The notes beneath the pieces are model-generated. The model was not told the origin of the DNA, did no database searches, and saw only the letters and a list, made by a program, of their open reading frames with translations. A stretch of DNA of 64,000 bases from Actinomycetota bacterium. Lineage in GTDB: Bacteria; Actinomycetota; Acidimicrobiia; Acidimicrobiales; Ilumatobacteraceae. Within the stretch, counting starts at the first letter, position 1. Each line of letters opens with the position of its first letter. Location: assembly GCA_009702045.1 (NCBI GenBank), contig WLIV01000002.1:124001-188000 (forward strand), read 5' to 3'. The translations under genes and the position numbers were made by a program. Shown piece after piece: positions 34,193-43,140 of the stretch.

Positions 34193-35800
34193 CTAGTGCT
34201 TCACGGCCGCCGCAGCCAGTTTGGCGTGGTAGCTGCTGCGCGTCAGCGGGCTGGCCTCGACGTGGCCGATTCCCAGTGACTCACCGATCTGCTTCCAGCG
34301 CACAAACTCGGACGGGTCGGCGTAGCGCGCCACCGGAAGGTGGTTCGTCGTCGGCCGCAGATATTGACCGATGGTGACGATGTCGACACCGATGGAAGCA
34401 AGATCGACGAGCAAGCCGCCGACCTCATCGTCGGTCTCGCCGAGACCGAGCATGAACCCGGTCTTGGTGGTGAGGCCTGCGGCCTTCGCCCGGGACAACA
34501 CGCCGAGGCTGCGGGCGTAGCCGGCACTGGGGCGCACCGCCCGCTGCAGGCGCGCCACCGTCTCGACGTTGTGGTTGAACACATCGGGCTTGGCGACGAA
34601 CAGCAGTGCCAGCGACGCGTCATCGCCCTTTGCATCGCTGACCAACGTCTCGACGTTCGTGCCCGGGCGCGCCGCGCGGATCGCGTGCACACAGGCAGCG
34701 ACATGTGCGAACCCGCCATCGGCAAGGTCGTCACGGGCCACCATCGTCAGCACAGCGTGCGCAAGATCCATCTCGCGAATCGCCGATGCCACCCGCGCCG
34801 GTTCGTCGTCGGCGGGTAGTTCGGGTTTCCGTGTGTCCACGAGGCAGAACCCGCACGCACGTGTGCACCGTTCACCGAGCACCATGAACGTCGCGGTGCC
34901 GTCGGCCCAGCAGTCGCTGAGGTTCGGACACCCGGCCTCCTCACACACCGTGACCAGCGAGTGCTCGCGGACCGTCTTCTTGAGTGCAAGTACTTCGATC
35001 CCCAGCTTCACCTTGGGCCGCAACCACTCCGGCTTGCGGGCCGAGATCGAGAGTCCGTCGGTCACACCGGCTTGTTCCAGGCGAGCCTCTGCACGGTTGC
35101 CGGGGCCCTCGCCACGAGAGAACGGCGACAGGTCGTCGGGGCGCACCTTCCAGGCCACATCCTGTCGCTCCAGCACACCGTCGCCCCACAGGTCGGCAGC
35201 GCGACGAGCGACGATGTCCGCAACCTTCGCAAGATCGACCGCCACACCCTCTTCTGCCAACGAAGTGACCGGCTTGTCGGGGATGCCGCACGGCACGATG
35301 TAGTCGCGCATGTAGCGCATGTCGGGGTCGACGTTGAGGGCGAACCCGTGCATCGTGCGTCCCTTGGCCAGTCGCACTCCGATCGCGCAGATCTTGCGCG
35401 GCTGATCGCGGCCCACCCACACACCCGGGTATTCGGCAAGAGTGTGCGCCTCGGCGATGCCGAGTTCGGTGAGCGTGCCGACGATCAGCTGCTGGATCGC
35501 GCACACATGATCGGAGGCGCCCAGCGCGTTCGGCACGTTGACGATCGGGTAGCCGACCAGTTGCCCGGGTCCGTGGTAGGTGACATCGCCGCCGCGTTTG
35601 ACGCTGACCAGTTCCGCACCCACCGACACCGGGTCGACGAGCACGTTGGTGGACAGGTCGGCTCGCGGGCCGTGTGTGAACACATGCGGGTGCTCGAGCA
35701 GCAGCAAGTGCTGCTCGCTGCCATGTTCGAAGATCGCCTGTTGGAGGGCGAGCGCCTCGCGGTAGGGCACGCGCCCCAGCCAGCGGACCCGCAGGGGCAT
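34193..35800 (-). CDS. bifunctional LipB-LipA fusion (octanoyltransferase + lipoyl synthase)
   Basis: 535 aa in one uninterrupted frame. Residues 1-220 are LipB, which moves octanoyl from ACP to lipoyl domains: RGGDVTYHGPGQLVGYP (69-85), Lys136 in RKICAIG and the catalytic Cys171 in IVPCGI. About 30 linker residues follow. Residues about 252-535 are LipA, a radical-SAM enzyme inserting the two sulfurs: auxiliary cluster CEEAGCPNLSDCW (Cys286, 291, 297) and SAM cluster CTRACGFC (Cys312, 316, 319), RKPEWLRPK at its front. No stop or good ribosome-binding site separates the halves. Its ATG shares a base with the E2 stop (TAATG). LipB and LipA are normally separate adjacent genes. Confidence 0.9.
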   Translation of the reverse strand: MPLRVRWLGRVPYREALALQQAIFEHGSEQHLLLLEHPHVFTHGPRADLSTNVLVDPVSVGAELVSVKRGGDVTYHGPGQLVGYPIVNVPNALGASDHVCAIQQLIVGTLTELGIAEAHTLAEYPGVWVGRDQPRKICAIGVRLAKGRTMHGFALNVDPDMRYMRDYIVPCGIPDKPVTSLAEEGVAVDLAKVADIVARRAADLWGDGVLERQDVAWKVRPDDLSPFSRGEGPGNRAEARLEQAGVTDGLSISARKPEWLRPKVKLGIEVLALKKTVREHSLVTVCEEAGCPNLSDCWADGTATFMVLGERCTRACGFCLVDTRKPELPADDEPARVASAIREMDLAHAVLTMVARDDLADGGFAHVAACVHAIRAARPGTNVETLVSDAKGDDASLALLFVAKPDVFNHNVETVARLQRAVRPSAGYARSLGVLSRAKAAGLTTKTGFMLGLGETDDEVGGLLVDLASIGVDIVTIGQYLRPTTNHLPVARYADPSEFVRWKQIGESLGIGHVEASPLTRSSYHAKLAAAAVKH

Positions 35801-37131
35801 TACAGCTCCTGCGACCAGTCGCGTGTCTCGAGGATCTGCTTCACCTTCACGAGGAAGCCGGCCGCGTAGGCGCCGTCGAAGGCCCGGTGATCCCAGGTCA
35901 TCGCCAGGTGGCCAACTGGGTGGATGACGATCGCTTCGCCGCCGTCGGCCAACGAGGCCACCACCGGCTTGCGCACGATGGCGTCGGTGGAGAGGATTGC
36001 GACCTGCGGCTGGTTGATGATCGCCATCGTCAGCACGCTGCCGGAGGAACCGTTGTTGGTGATGGTGAACGTTCCACCCGAGATCTCGTCGGGCGAGAGT
36101 TTGCGAGTACGGGCACGGCTGGCGAGGTCGTTGACCTCGCGGGCGATGGCCCGCAAGCGCTTCGAGTCGGCCGAACGCACCACCGGCACCAACAGACCTT
36201 CGTAGTCGAGGTCGACAGCGATACCGATATCGATGTAGTTGTGTACGACGAGTTCGTTGTCGCCGACGCTCGCGTTGAGCTGCGGGAACTCGACGAGCGC
36301 ATCCACCACCGCACGGGTGATGAACGGCAGGTAGGTGAGGCTGAACCCTTCTGCAGCCTTCCACTCACCCTTCACCTTGCCGCGGGCGATGTCGACGTTG
36401 TTGAAGTCGACCTCGACCACGCTGAACGCGTGTGGGCTGATCGCCTTGCTGGCCACCATGTGGCTACCGGTGAGCTTGCGGATCTTGCTGAGCGGCACCA
36501 GCGTGTCGCGCTCGCCAGCGGTGATGGCCGGCCGCACGGGAGCGGCTGGAATCGCTGCATGCGTGGGCGCCGCGGCGAGCGCCGCGGGTGCAGGTGCGGG
36601 TGCAGGTGCAGGTGCAGCCGCGGGTGCCGTGGGCACCTTGCCCTGATGCGAGTCGATGTAGTCGAGCACATCGTCACGGGTGATACGCCCACCAGGGCCC
36701 TTGCCGGTGAGGACGTCGGGATCGATGCCATGCTCGGCCACCAGTCGACGAACGACCGGCGACAGCAGACGGTTGTCCTGCGATTGCTCCACGACCGGGG
36801 CCTCCACGACAGGAGCCGGGGCCTCCACGACCGGAGCCGGGGTCTCCACGACCGGAGCCGGGGCTTCCACGACAGGAGCCGGAGCCGGAGCGGCATCGGC
36901 CGCGCCGACCACCGCGATGACTGCACCCACGGGCACGGTCTCACCCTCGGCGGCACGAATTTCGACCACGACGCCAGCGACGGGCGAGGGCACCTCGGTG
37001 TCCACCTTGTCGGTGCTCACCTCGAACAGGGCCTCGTCGGCGGCGACAGTGTCGCCGACCTTCTTGAACCAGCGGGTGATCGTACCCTCGGTGACGGTTT
37101 CGCCCAGTTGCGGCAGGGTGACATCGGCCAT
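35800..37131 (-). CDS. dihydrolipoamide acyltransferase (E2) of a 2-oxo-acid dehydrogenase complex
   Basis: 443 aa. One N-terminal lipoyl domain with Lys42 in EVSTDKVDTEV; a Pro-Ala-Val-rich linker made of PAPVVEA repeats; a peripheral-subunit-binding domain (LSPVVRRLVAEHGIDPDVLTGKGPGGRITRDDVLDYI); a second Ala-Pro linker; and the catalytic domain ending with TWDHRAFDGAYAAGFL (His about 415). It could serve the pyruvate, 2-oxoglutarate or branched-chain complex; by genome context within the window it may partner the AceE at 52523. It follows lpdA by 14 bases and overlaps lipBA by one base. Confidence 0.9.
   Translation of the reverse strand: MADVTLPQLGETVTEGTITRWFKKVGDTVAADEALFEVSTDKVDTEVPSPVAGVVVEIRAAEGETVPVGAVIAVVGAADAAPAPAPVVEAPAPVVETPAPVVEAPAPVVEAPVVEQSQDNRLLSPVVRRLVAEHGIDPDVLTGKGPGGRITRDDVLDYIDSHQGKVPTAPAAAPAPAPAPAPAALAAAPTHAAIPAAPVRPAITAGERDTLVPLSKIRKLTGSHMVASKAISPHAFSVVEVDFNNVDIARGKVKGEWKAAEGFSLTYLPFITRAVVDALVEFPQLNASVGDNELVVHNYIDIGIAVDLDYEGLLVPVVRSADSKRLRAIAREVNDLASRARTRKLSPDEISGGTFTITNNGSSGSVLTMAIINQPQVAILSTDAIVRKPVVASLADGGEAIVIHPVGHLAMTWDHRAFDGAYAAGFLVKVKQILETRDWSQEL
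36587..36617 (-). repeat. GGTGCA-type hexamer tract in E2 linker
   Basis: Imperfect tandem GGTGCA/GGTGCG hexamers encode the Ala-Pro linker before the catalytic domain. Confidence 0.75.
36801..36884 (-). repeat. four 21-bp tandem repeats in E2 linker
   Basis: Four 21-base units (starting 36801, 36822, 36843, 36864), plus a partial one upstream, each encode seven residues of the PAPVVEA type in the flexible linker after the lipoyl domain. Units differ at one to three bases. Confidence 0.85.
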
Positions 37132-37145
37132 CTCGGGGCTCCTCT

Positions 37146-38561
37146 CTACGCGTTCAGGCTGCGGCCGGTGAGCGACAGCACGGTCTCGCCGAAAAGCTCG
37201 GTGAGACTGGGGTGGGGTTGGATGAACTCTGCGACCTCAGCCGCCGTGGCTTCCCAGTTGACGGCAAGGTAGCCGCCACTGAGCTGCTCGGTGACCCATG
37301 GTCCGACCATGTGCACACCCAGGATCTGACCGGCAGTGCCGTCGGCGTTGCGCTTGGCAATGACCTTCACGAGGCCATCGGGTTCGCCCAGAATCTGAGC
37401 ACGACTGTTCGCGCGGAACTGATGCTTGGCGACCACGACATCGAAACCGGCCTCGCGGGCGGCCTCTTCACTGGGGCCACTGAAGGCCACTTCGGGGTGG
37501 CAGTAGATCGCCCACGGCACCCGGTCGTAGCGAATAGGCATCGGGCCCTCGTTCAGGATGTGCTTCGTGACCAGGATCGCCTCGGCGTAACCCACGTGGG
37601 CGAGCGCCGGAGTGTTGATCAGGTCGCCGATCGCGTACACACCGGGTTCGCCGGTGCGGCAGTACTCGTCGACCTCGACGAAGCCACGGTCGGTGACCTT
37701 CACCGTCGTTCCCAGGAGACCCAGTTGGTCGGCGAACGGGCGACGGCCGACGCTGACCACGACCGCGTCCACCTCGAGGTTCTCCAGGTCGCCATCGGCG
37801 GCACCGAAGTGCACGATGGTGCCGCCGGCGCCGTTGGGTGAATGTCCCAGCACCTTGACGCCGGTGCGGATGTCGATCTGCTTCTTCTTGAACGTGCGCA
37901 GCACGACATTGGCGACATCGGCGTCGAGTCCGGGGAGGATCTTCGGCAGACCTTCGAGGATGGTGACCGTTGCGCCGAGGTCGGCGAACGTGCTGGCGAA
38001 CTCGCAGCCGATCGCACCGCCGCCGATGACGGCGACCCGTTGCGGCACATACGACAGCATCAGTACTTCGTCGCTGGTCATCACCGGGCCAGCAGGGTCG
38101 AAGCCGGGAATCGTGCGCGGAACGGAGCCCGACGCCAGGATCACGCTGGTGCCAGTGACCGTGCTGCTGGAACCATCCGGGTGGAGAACGGTGACCGTGC
38201 GGTTGGCACCGAGTGAGCCGACTCCGTCGAGGACGGTGATCTTCTTCGACTTGATCAGCCCGCCGAGGCCTTTCACGATGCCGTCGACGATGCGCTGCTT
38301 GCGGGCCTGAGCGACCTCGAAGTTGACGACCGGAGGGCTGGACTCGATACCGAACTCCGCCGCGTGAGCGACATGGCGATTGACCGCCGCCGTCTCCAGG
38401 AACGCCTTGGCGGGGATGCAGCCTCGGTTCAGACAGGTGCCACCGAGGGCGCCCTTCTCGACCAGCGCAACGTTCAGACCAGCGGACGTGGCGTACAGCG
38501 CCGCACCGTACCCACCGGGACCTCCGCCGATGACCACGACGTCGAACTGCTGCTGCTCCAT
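37146..38561 (-). CDS. lpdA: dihydrolipoyl dehydrogenase (E3)
   Basis: 471 aa from ATG 38561, which has an AAGGAG ribosome-binding site. The flavoprotein reoxidises dihydrolipoyl groups with NAD. FAD motif VVVIGGGPGGYGAALYA (8-24), redox disulfide GGTCLNRGCIP (Cys43, Cys48), NAD-fold VAVIGGGAIGCEFASTFADLG and the C-terminal HPSLTE with the catalytic His. It is first in the operon lpdA-E2-lipBA, which therefore makes the carrier, its oxidase and the lipoate cofactor together. Confidence 0.95.
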   Translation of the reverse strand: MEQQQFDVVVIGGGPGGYGAALYATSAGLNVALVEKGALGGTCLNRGCIPAKAFLETAAVNRHVAHAAEFGIESSPPVVNFEVAQARKQRIVDGIVKGLGGLIKSKKITVLDGVGSLGANRTVTVLHPDGSSSTVTGTSVILASGSVPRTIPGFDPAGPVMTSDEVLMLSYVPQRVAVIGGGAIGCEFASTFADLGATVTILEGLPKILPGLDADVANVVLRTFKKKQIDIRTGVKVLGHSPNGAGGTIVHFGAADGDLENLEVDAVVVSVGRRPFADQLGLLGTTVKVTDRGFVEVDEYCRTGEPGVYAIGDLINTPALAHVGYAEAILVTKHILNEGPMPIRYDRVPWAIYCHPEVAFSGPSEEAAREAGFDVVVAKHQFRANSRAQILGEPDGLVKVIAKRNADGTAGQILGVHMVGPWVTEQLSGGYLAVNWEATAAEVAEFIQPHPSLTELFGETVLSLTGRSLNA

Positions 38562-38612
38562 CGGTTCTCGCTCCTTCTCACCCTGCAAATGCTCGAGCAA
38601 CGGTAGCGGCGA

Positions 38613-39038
38613 TCACACCAGTCTCCAGCGCACCTGCTCCTCAGCGCGGATGAACAACAGTTGCCGATCCTTCGTCGTGAAGCCGTCGGTCGGGAACGTG
38701 ATTGTGCACGTGGTCGCCTGCACCGTGAAGCCAGTGCAGGAATCGGCAGCCTCGGAGGCCTGCACGGCGTCGACCGGTTTGGGCACACCGACCAACGTGA
38801 AATCGGCGATGCCCTTGGGGTCGTCCACACCGGACAGCGTCACGGTGACAGTGAGCACGCCGTTGGCCTCCGTGAAGTCCTCGACCACGATGACCGCATC
38901 GCCGGCGACACCCTTGTCGCCTTTCCCCAACGCCTGTGAGTGGTCTTGGTTGGCGATCCGCAGCAACTGGATGCCGCCTGCCAACAGGATTGCGAGGCCG
39001 CAGGTGACGGCAAGCAGGAGCAGTGTGCGGGTGCGCAT
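38613..39038 (-). CDS. hypothetical membrane-anchored or secreted protein
   Basis: 141 aa. An N-terminal RTRTLLLLAVTCGLAILLAGGIQLL hydrophobic segment serves as signal anchor or uncleaved signal peptide. The rest is a small beta-rich extracellular domain (DAVIVVEDFTEANGVLTVTVTLSGVDD, ADSCTGFTVQATTCTITFPTDG) with two Cys that may pair. No family recognised. It lies between lpdA and the HNH gene on the same strand. Confidence 0.6.
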   Translation of the reverse strand: MRTRTLLLLAVTCGLAILLAGGIQLLRIANQDHSQALGKGDKGVAGDAVIVVEDFTEANGVLTVTVTLSGVDDPKGIADFTLVGVPKPVDAVQASEAADSCTGFTVQATTCTITFPTDGFTTKDRQLLFIRAEEQVRWRLV

Positions 39039-39062
39039 GGCGACCCAAAGGCTACGGGGCCA

Positions 39063-40307
39063 TCACGACCCGCCAACGGGCAGGGCTGAGCGCCAGCCGA
39101 TCTCGGTGCCGTCGGGGCGGATGTGGTGCCAGTGGCCATCGGCGTCGCGCCACGTGGTGTAGCCGCGGGTGCGCCAGCGGTTGTGGTGACCGCAGGCGGG
39201 GCCGGCATTCGCCGCGTCGGTCAGCCCGCCTCGCGCCCACGGCAGTACGTGGTCGACCTGGCATGGTGGGTGGTGACAGCCGGGGCCGAAGCAATGCCGT
39301 TCGAGCGCCAACAACACCTCGCGCAACGCACCGGTGAACAGCCGTTGTTTGCGGCCGATGTCGATCACCACGCCGGCGGAGTCGAGCACCACCCGGCGCA
39401 CATGCCCGACCGCGGCAGCGATCAGCACATCGAGCGGATCCAACTGCACCCCGTGCGAGCTTTCGCAACGGTGCGGCACGTTTGGGTCGAGCGGTTCAGC
39501 TGAACCACCCAACGCGGTCACGACCGCGTGTTCCAAGGTGGCCAGGTCGCAGAACACGTTGACCGTCGGCTGTGATGCACCCAACACACCCGACGCTGCA
39601 GCGGCGGTGAAGATCGCGACCAGCGCATCGAAACGACGTTGGCGTTCGGTGCGCACCATACGACTGGCCGACATCGCCTCACCGTGTTCGGCCCGACCTG
39701 TCTCCCAATCGGCCAAGAACTCCGAATGCGCGAACGCGTCCAAGATCTCGCGCAACTGCGCGCCAGCCACTGCACCGCCGTGCGCGTTCAAGAACGACTT
39801 CACCCCCACCTGCGCCAGTGACGCCTCGCGTTCGCGATGCGCACGCTCGTGATCGAGATGCGCGCCATCCGGATCCGCGGCGGCTTCCCACGCCCGCAGC
39901 AGCACTGAGTAGTCCTCGAAATCCAGCACCGCGGCCTGGCCGACCAACAGTTCCTCGGCCTCATCCAAATGCGGTTGAACACGCGGGTTCGCCGCCACCA
40001 CCGCCAACGCATGCAACTGCGCGACACCCATCCCCGACGCCGACGAGAACCGCTGGAGCAGGTGCCCGGCCTTCACAAACCGGGCAGCCTCGGGCAACGA
40101 CCAATTGCACGCAGCCATCCCCCACGCCCGCGCACCACGATGCCCATCACGACGGAACGCCCCGACCTCTTCCACCCGCGCAACCACCAACGCCAACGCC
40201 GACTCGGCGGCACGACGCACACCATCCAACTCACGCGCCAACGCCTCAAGATCGGCAGGCGACATTGCCCGCACCGTGTCGACATCGGGAATGAGGAGCG
40301 AACTCAT
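39063..40307 (-). CDS. DUF222/HNH endonuclease domain protein (13E12 type)
   Basis: 414 aa. The long helical N-terminal DUF222 region (DLEALARELDGVRRAAESALALVVARVEE, EAARFVKAGHLLQRFSSASGMGVAQL) is followed by a C-terminal HNH nuclease: HHPPCQVDHVLPWARGGLTDAANAGPACGHHNRWRT (about residues 341-377). Members are abundant, often multi-copy, in Actinobacteria with no settled function. Nothing here (no terminal repeats, no target duplication) shows it is mobile. Confidence 0.85.
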   Translation of the reverse strand: MSSLLIPDVDTVRAMSPADLEALARELDGVRRAAESALALVVARVEEVGAFRRDGHRGARAWGMAACNWSLPEAARFVKAGHLLQRFSSASGMGVAQLHALAVVAANPRVQPHLDEAEELLVGQAAVLDFEDYSVLLRAWEAAADPDGAHLDHERAHREREASLAQVGVKSFLNAHGGAVAGAQLREILDAFAHSEFLADWETGRAEHGEAMSASRMVRTERQRRFDALVAIFTAAAASGVLGASQPTVNVFCDLATLEHAVVTALGGSAEPLDPNVPHRCESSHGVQLDPLDVLIAAAVGHVRRVVLDSAGVVIDIGRKQRLFTGALREVLLALERHCFGPGCHHPPCQVDHVLPWARGGLTDAANAGPACGHHNRWRTRGYTTWRDADGHWHHIRPDGTEIGWRSALPVGGS

Positions 40308-40342
40308 GTACTTAGTGAAGCATGAGGGTGTGACAAGGTAGT

Positions 40343-40348
40343 TAGGGT
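40343..40348 (+). promoter_or_regulatory. -10 box, leaderless start at 40355
   Basis: TAGGGT lies 6 bases before GTG 40355; no ribosome-binding site is visible. Confidence 0.4.
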
Positions 40349-40354
40349 CCGACC

Positions 40355-41221
40355 GTGGGGCCGAGGTCGTTGTTCGATGTGATCGTCGTCATCGACTGGA
40401 GCGCCAGTTCGACGCCGAAGCTGGGAGCAGATTCCATCTGGCTCTGCGAACACGGCCAACCTCCGCGCAACATATCGACGCGAGCGGCCACCGAGCGCCA
40501 CCTGCACCAGCTACTGAGCGACCATCACGAACAACGTGTGCTGGTGGGCTTCGACTTCTCCTTCGGCTACCCGCACGGCTTCGCCGCTGCCGCCGCGCTG
40601 CCTGGCAGCCGCCCGTGGGAAGCGACGTGGCAGCACCTCGCCGACTCCGTGGCCGACGATGAGCGCAATCGCAACAACCGGTGGGCCGTCGCCGCCGACC
40701 TCAACGCACGTCTTGGCACCAACCGTTTCTGGGGTGCCCCGCCGTCGAATGCCGGGCCACACCTCACCGCCCGCCGACCGCCGGGCACGGCCCCGCTGAG
40801 CCTGCGCCACACCGATGCCACGGTGCGGTCCACGTCCGGCCGGCTTCCGTTCGCACCCTGGCAGTTACTCGGCGCCGGCAGCGTGGGCAGCCAGATGCTC
40901 ACCGGCATCCCCGTGGTGCATCGCCTGCGCCACTCACCGGCGCTGATCGAGCGAGCGCGGGTATGGCCGTTTGAAACCGGGTTCACCATCGACCCGTGCG
41001 AGGGTCGCAGCAACGCGATCGTGTTCGCCGAAGTGTGGCCGAGCACTGTGCCACTCGACGCAGGGAGCCACGAGGTGAAGGACGCCCGCCAGGTGCTCAC
41101 GCTCAGTGCCGAGTTGGCCAAGCTGGATGCCCTTGGCCTGCTGGCAGACCGCTTCGCCCCGACGCTCGATCCGCTGGTGGCGGCCACCGCGCTCGCTGAA
41201 GAGGGTTGGGTGTTGCACTGA
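40355..41221 (+). CDS. conserved hypothetical, RNase H-like/DUF429-type fold suspected
   Basis: 288 aa from a GTG. It opens VIVVIDWSASSTPKLGADSIWL, a strand plus acidic turn, and continues with RVLVGFDFSFGYPHG, a second acidic strand. Pairs of Asp at such positions suggest a ribonuclease-H-like fold as in DUF429 proteins. I recall relatives in proteobacteria annotated loosely with molybdopterin-guanine dinucleotide synthesis, without firm evidence. Other conserved-looking stretches: NRFWGAPPSN, PFAPWQLLGAGSVGSQMLTGIPVVHRLR, RVWPFETGF, VFAEVWPS. Function unknown. Confidence 0.6.
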   Translation: MGPRSLFDVIVVIDWSASSTPKLGADSIWLCEHGQPPRNISTRAATERHLHQLLSDHHEQRVLVGFDFSFGYPHGFAAAAALPGSRPWEATWQHLADSVADDERNRNNRWAVAADLNARLGTNRFWGAPPSNAGPHLTARRPPGTAPLSLRHTDATVRSTSGRLPFAPWQLLGAGSVGSQMLTGIPVVHRLRHSPALIERARVWPFETGFTIDPCEGRSNAIVFAEVWPSTVPLDAGSHEVKDARQVLTLSAELAKLDALGLLADRFAPTLDPLVAATALAEEGWVLH

Positions 41222-41360
41222 TTCTGGGAATCGTCAAGATCGGCGATTGCCACTAGAAACTCGAGCGCTGTTTCGGTTAATAATTCGCCGGACGACCCGG
41301 TTCGGTGTGCCCAGTAGGGGTGGCACCCCGCCTGCGGGGGCGGATTTCTGGAGGCAGCCC

Positions 41361-42119
41361 ATGCGAACCATTCCTGTTCGAGCCGTGCTGGTGCTGCTGA
41401 CGTGCGCGCTCACAGCGTGCAGCAGCGGCGACAACGCCGCCCCGGATCGTCTCGACACACTCGCACCCAGCGACACACTGCCTGTCGCACGCGCCACGAC
41501 CACCTCGTCGAGCACCACGTCGAACACCGCCACACCTGTCACCGCCCCCGCCGGCACGATTGCACTGTCTGCCGACGGGCCGTGGAAGCTGGTCGATTCC
41601 GCACCCGGCGTCACCGCACCAGGACTCGTCTACGAGTTGATGCCCGGCCTGTGGGCGTACCTCCCCACCGTGGAGGACATCCCGAACGGCATCACCTGGG
41701 TGCTCAACAAGGACGATCTCCCCGTCATCGAGGCCTACCTGATGGCCCGGCTCACGTACTTCAAGGCCATAACTTCCAAGCCGATGGACCTTGGCCTTCC
41801 TGGCTGGAAGCAGTGGTACGCCGATGGCGGCGCCGCCTATCGGTCGAATCTCGAATCTCGGAGCGCCCAGGGCCAGGTCGCCGATCTCGACGCTGGAGTC
41901 GTGCTTCGGCCGCAAGTCATCGGCGAGGATCGCAGCGAGGACACGGCAGTCGTCTTCGATTGCTTCGTCGACGGGGGTGTATTTCGCCTGCCGAACGGAG
42001 ACCTTGCTCCGGGCTCATCAATCGGCTCGGTGGACTATGGATCTGCGGCCAGGCTGAAACTGGACGGCACTGCATGGATCGTTGAGCAGGTCGGGACGCA
42101 ACCGGACGCGTGCCTGTGA
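41361..42119 (+). CDS. putative lipoprotein
   Basis: 252 aa from ATG 41361, which has a GGAGG ribosome-binding site. The signal peptide MRTIPVRAVLVLLTCALTAC ends in the lipobox LTAC, so Cys20 would be lipidated. A Thr/Ser-rich spacer (TTTSSSTTSNTATPVTAPA) precedes the folded part, which has no recognised family (LVYELMPGLWAYLPTVEDIPNG, VVFDCFVDGGVF). The stop overlaps the next gene's GTG. The 139 bases before the gene hold an AT-rich TAATAA promoter-like patch and a short GC hairpin. Confidence 0.7.
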   Translation: MRTIPVRAVLVLLTCALTACSSGDNAAPDRLDTLAPSDTLPVARATTTSSSTTSNTATPVTAPAGTIALSADGPWKLVDSAPGVTAPGLVYELMPGLWAYLPTVEDIPNGITWVLNKDDLPVIEAYLMARLTYFKAITSKPMDLGLPGWKQWYADGGAAYRSNLESRSAQGQVADLDAGVVLRPQVIGEDRSEDTAVVFDCFVDGGVFRLPNGDLAPGSSIGSVDYGSAARLKLDGTAWIVEQVGTQPDACL

Positions 42120-43123
42120 ATCGCGTCGTTGCTCCGATCGCGCTCTTATGCGTTCTTTACGCGGCTGTTCCCGCTGACGCCCAAGGGGTGGGCAACGACT
42201 CTTCAACGCCGATCTATATACCGGGGGCGCGGGCGGTGGATGTGCGGAACACTTCGGGGTACCTCAGTCGGTACACCACGATTCCGTCCTCGTCACTGTT
42301 CTCCACCACGGGTGGCAGGGGGCAGGCCTGTTCGTTCGTGGCGGGGACGGCGGGGGTGGCGTCGGACGGGCAGCACTACTCGGCGGGGCAGACCGTGTAC
42401 AGCAATCGCTGGCTGTTCGAGGAGACCACGATCGTCACCGGCGGTGAGACGGCGCCGGTGAATCCCAACGTGAGCAAGGGGGCGCTGCGCGATGCGGTGC
42501 GCAGTTTCCTGGTGTTCTGCGACAGTCGCGACCATCTGTTGAGTTACCTACTGGTGTCCCCATCGGACTCGATGCTGAATCCGCACTTCCGCTTGACCTC
42601 GTTGTACAACGGGCTGCAACTCACGCAGCCAACGGTGTTCCGCAACCCGGTCGTGGATCGTTGGGGGGGTTTGATCACGCGGTATCCGGCGTGGCTCGCG
42701 ATCGATCCGGGGTCATGGCGGCCGCACTGGTCGAACTCGGTGTCGTGGCGTGGGTGGTTGATGTACCTCTACGTCACGCCACTGGCACTTGACTTCCATG
42801 TGGTGTTCACGCCCGACCCAGCGCAGCCGTCGCCGGCGTTCGACGGCATCGTCCCATGTGTCATCAGAGGCGCGACACCCAGTGCCGACGCACACGCGCT
42901 GCCGGCGTTTCCCACACTGCCCGACACCGCGCTACCGGGTGTGAATGGACCGTGCACCTGGACGCCACCCGGGCCAGGCAGCGTGAGCATCGAGGCTCGC
43001 ATCACGTACAGCGTGACGTTCTGGGCCAACGGGTACACCGAGCAACAGCCCGACTATGTGTGGAGCAGCGCTCCGGCCCGTTTCGCGACCGGCGAGCTCT
43101 CATCGGTGAACACGAACCGCTGA
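42116..43123 (+). CDS. putative secreted protein
   Basis: 335 aa from the GTG at 42116 that overlaps the lipoprotein stop (GTGA); a GTG at 42110 is possible. The signal peptide NRVVAPIALLCVLYAAVPADA ends in a signal-peptidase-I site (ADA before QG). The mature part is beta-rich with scattered Cys (QACSFVA, LVFCDSRDHLLSYLLVSP, IVPCVIRG, GPCTWTPPGPGSVSIEARITYSVTFWANG). No known domain. Translational coupling suggests it works with the lipoprotein at the cell surface. Confidence 0.6.
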   Translation: MNRVVAPIALLCVLYAAVPADAQGVGNDSSTPIYIPGARAVDVRNTSGYLSRYTTIPSSSLFSTTGGRGQACSFVAGTAGVASDGQHYSAGQTVYSNRWLFEETTIVTGGETAPVNPNVSKGALRDAVRSFLVFCDSRDHLLSYLLVSPSDSMLNPHFRLTSLYNGLQLTQPTVFRNPVVDRWGGLITRYPAWLAIDPGSWRPHWSNSVSWRGWLMYLYVTPLALDFHVVFTPDPAQPSPAFDGIVPCVIRGATPSADAHALPAFPTLPDTALPGVNGPCTWTPPGPGSVSIEARITYSVTFWANGYTEQQPDYVWSSAPARFATGELSSVNTNR

Positions 43124-43127
43124 CGGT

Positions 43128-43133
43128 TAGCAT
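43128..43133 (+). promoter_or_regulatory. -10 box, leaderless start of the OB-fold gene
   Basis: TAGCAT lies 7 bases before ATG 43141. Confidence 0.4.
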
Positions 43134-43140
43134 CGGCCAC

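Noticed and set aside
35801-36364. Upstream extension of the LipB-LipA frame to 36364
   Set aside because: That stretch overlaps the E2 catalytic domain on the same strand in another frame, gives a low-complexity Arg-rich translation, and LipB homology begins at the ATG at 35800.
39063-40307. HNH protein as part of a mobile element or homing nuclease
   Set aside because: No inverted repeats, target duplication, transposase or split host gene surrounds it. DUF222/HNH genes are ordinary chromosomal genes in Actinobacteria.
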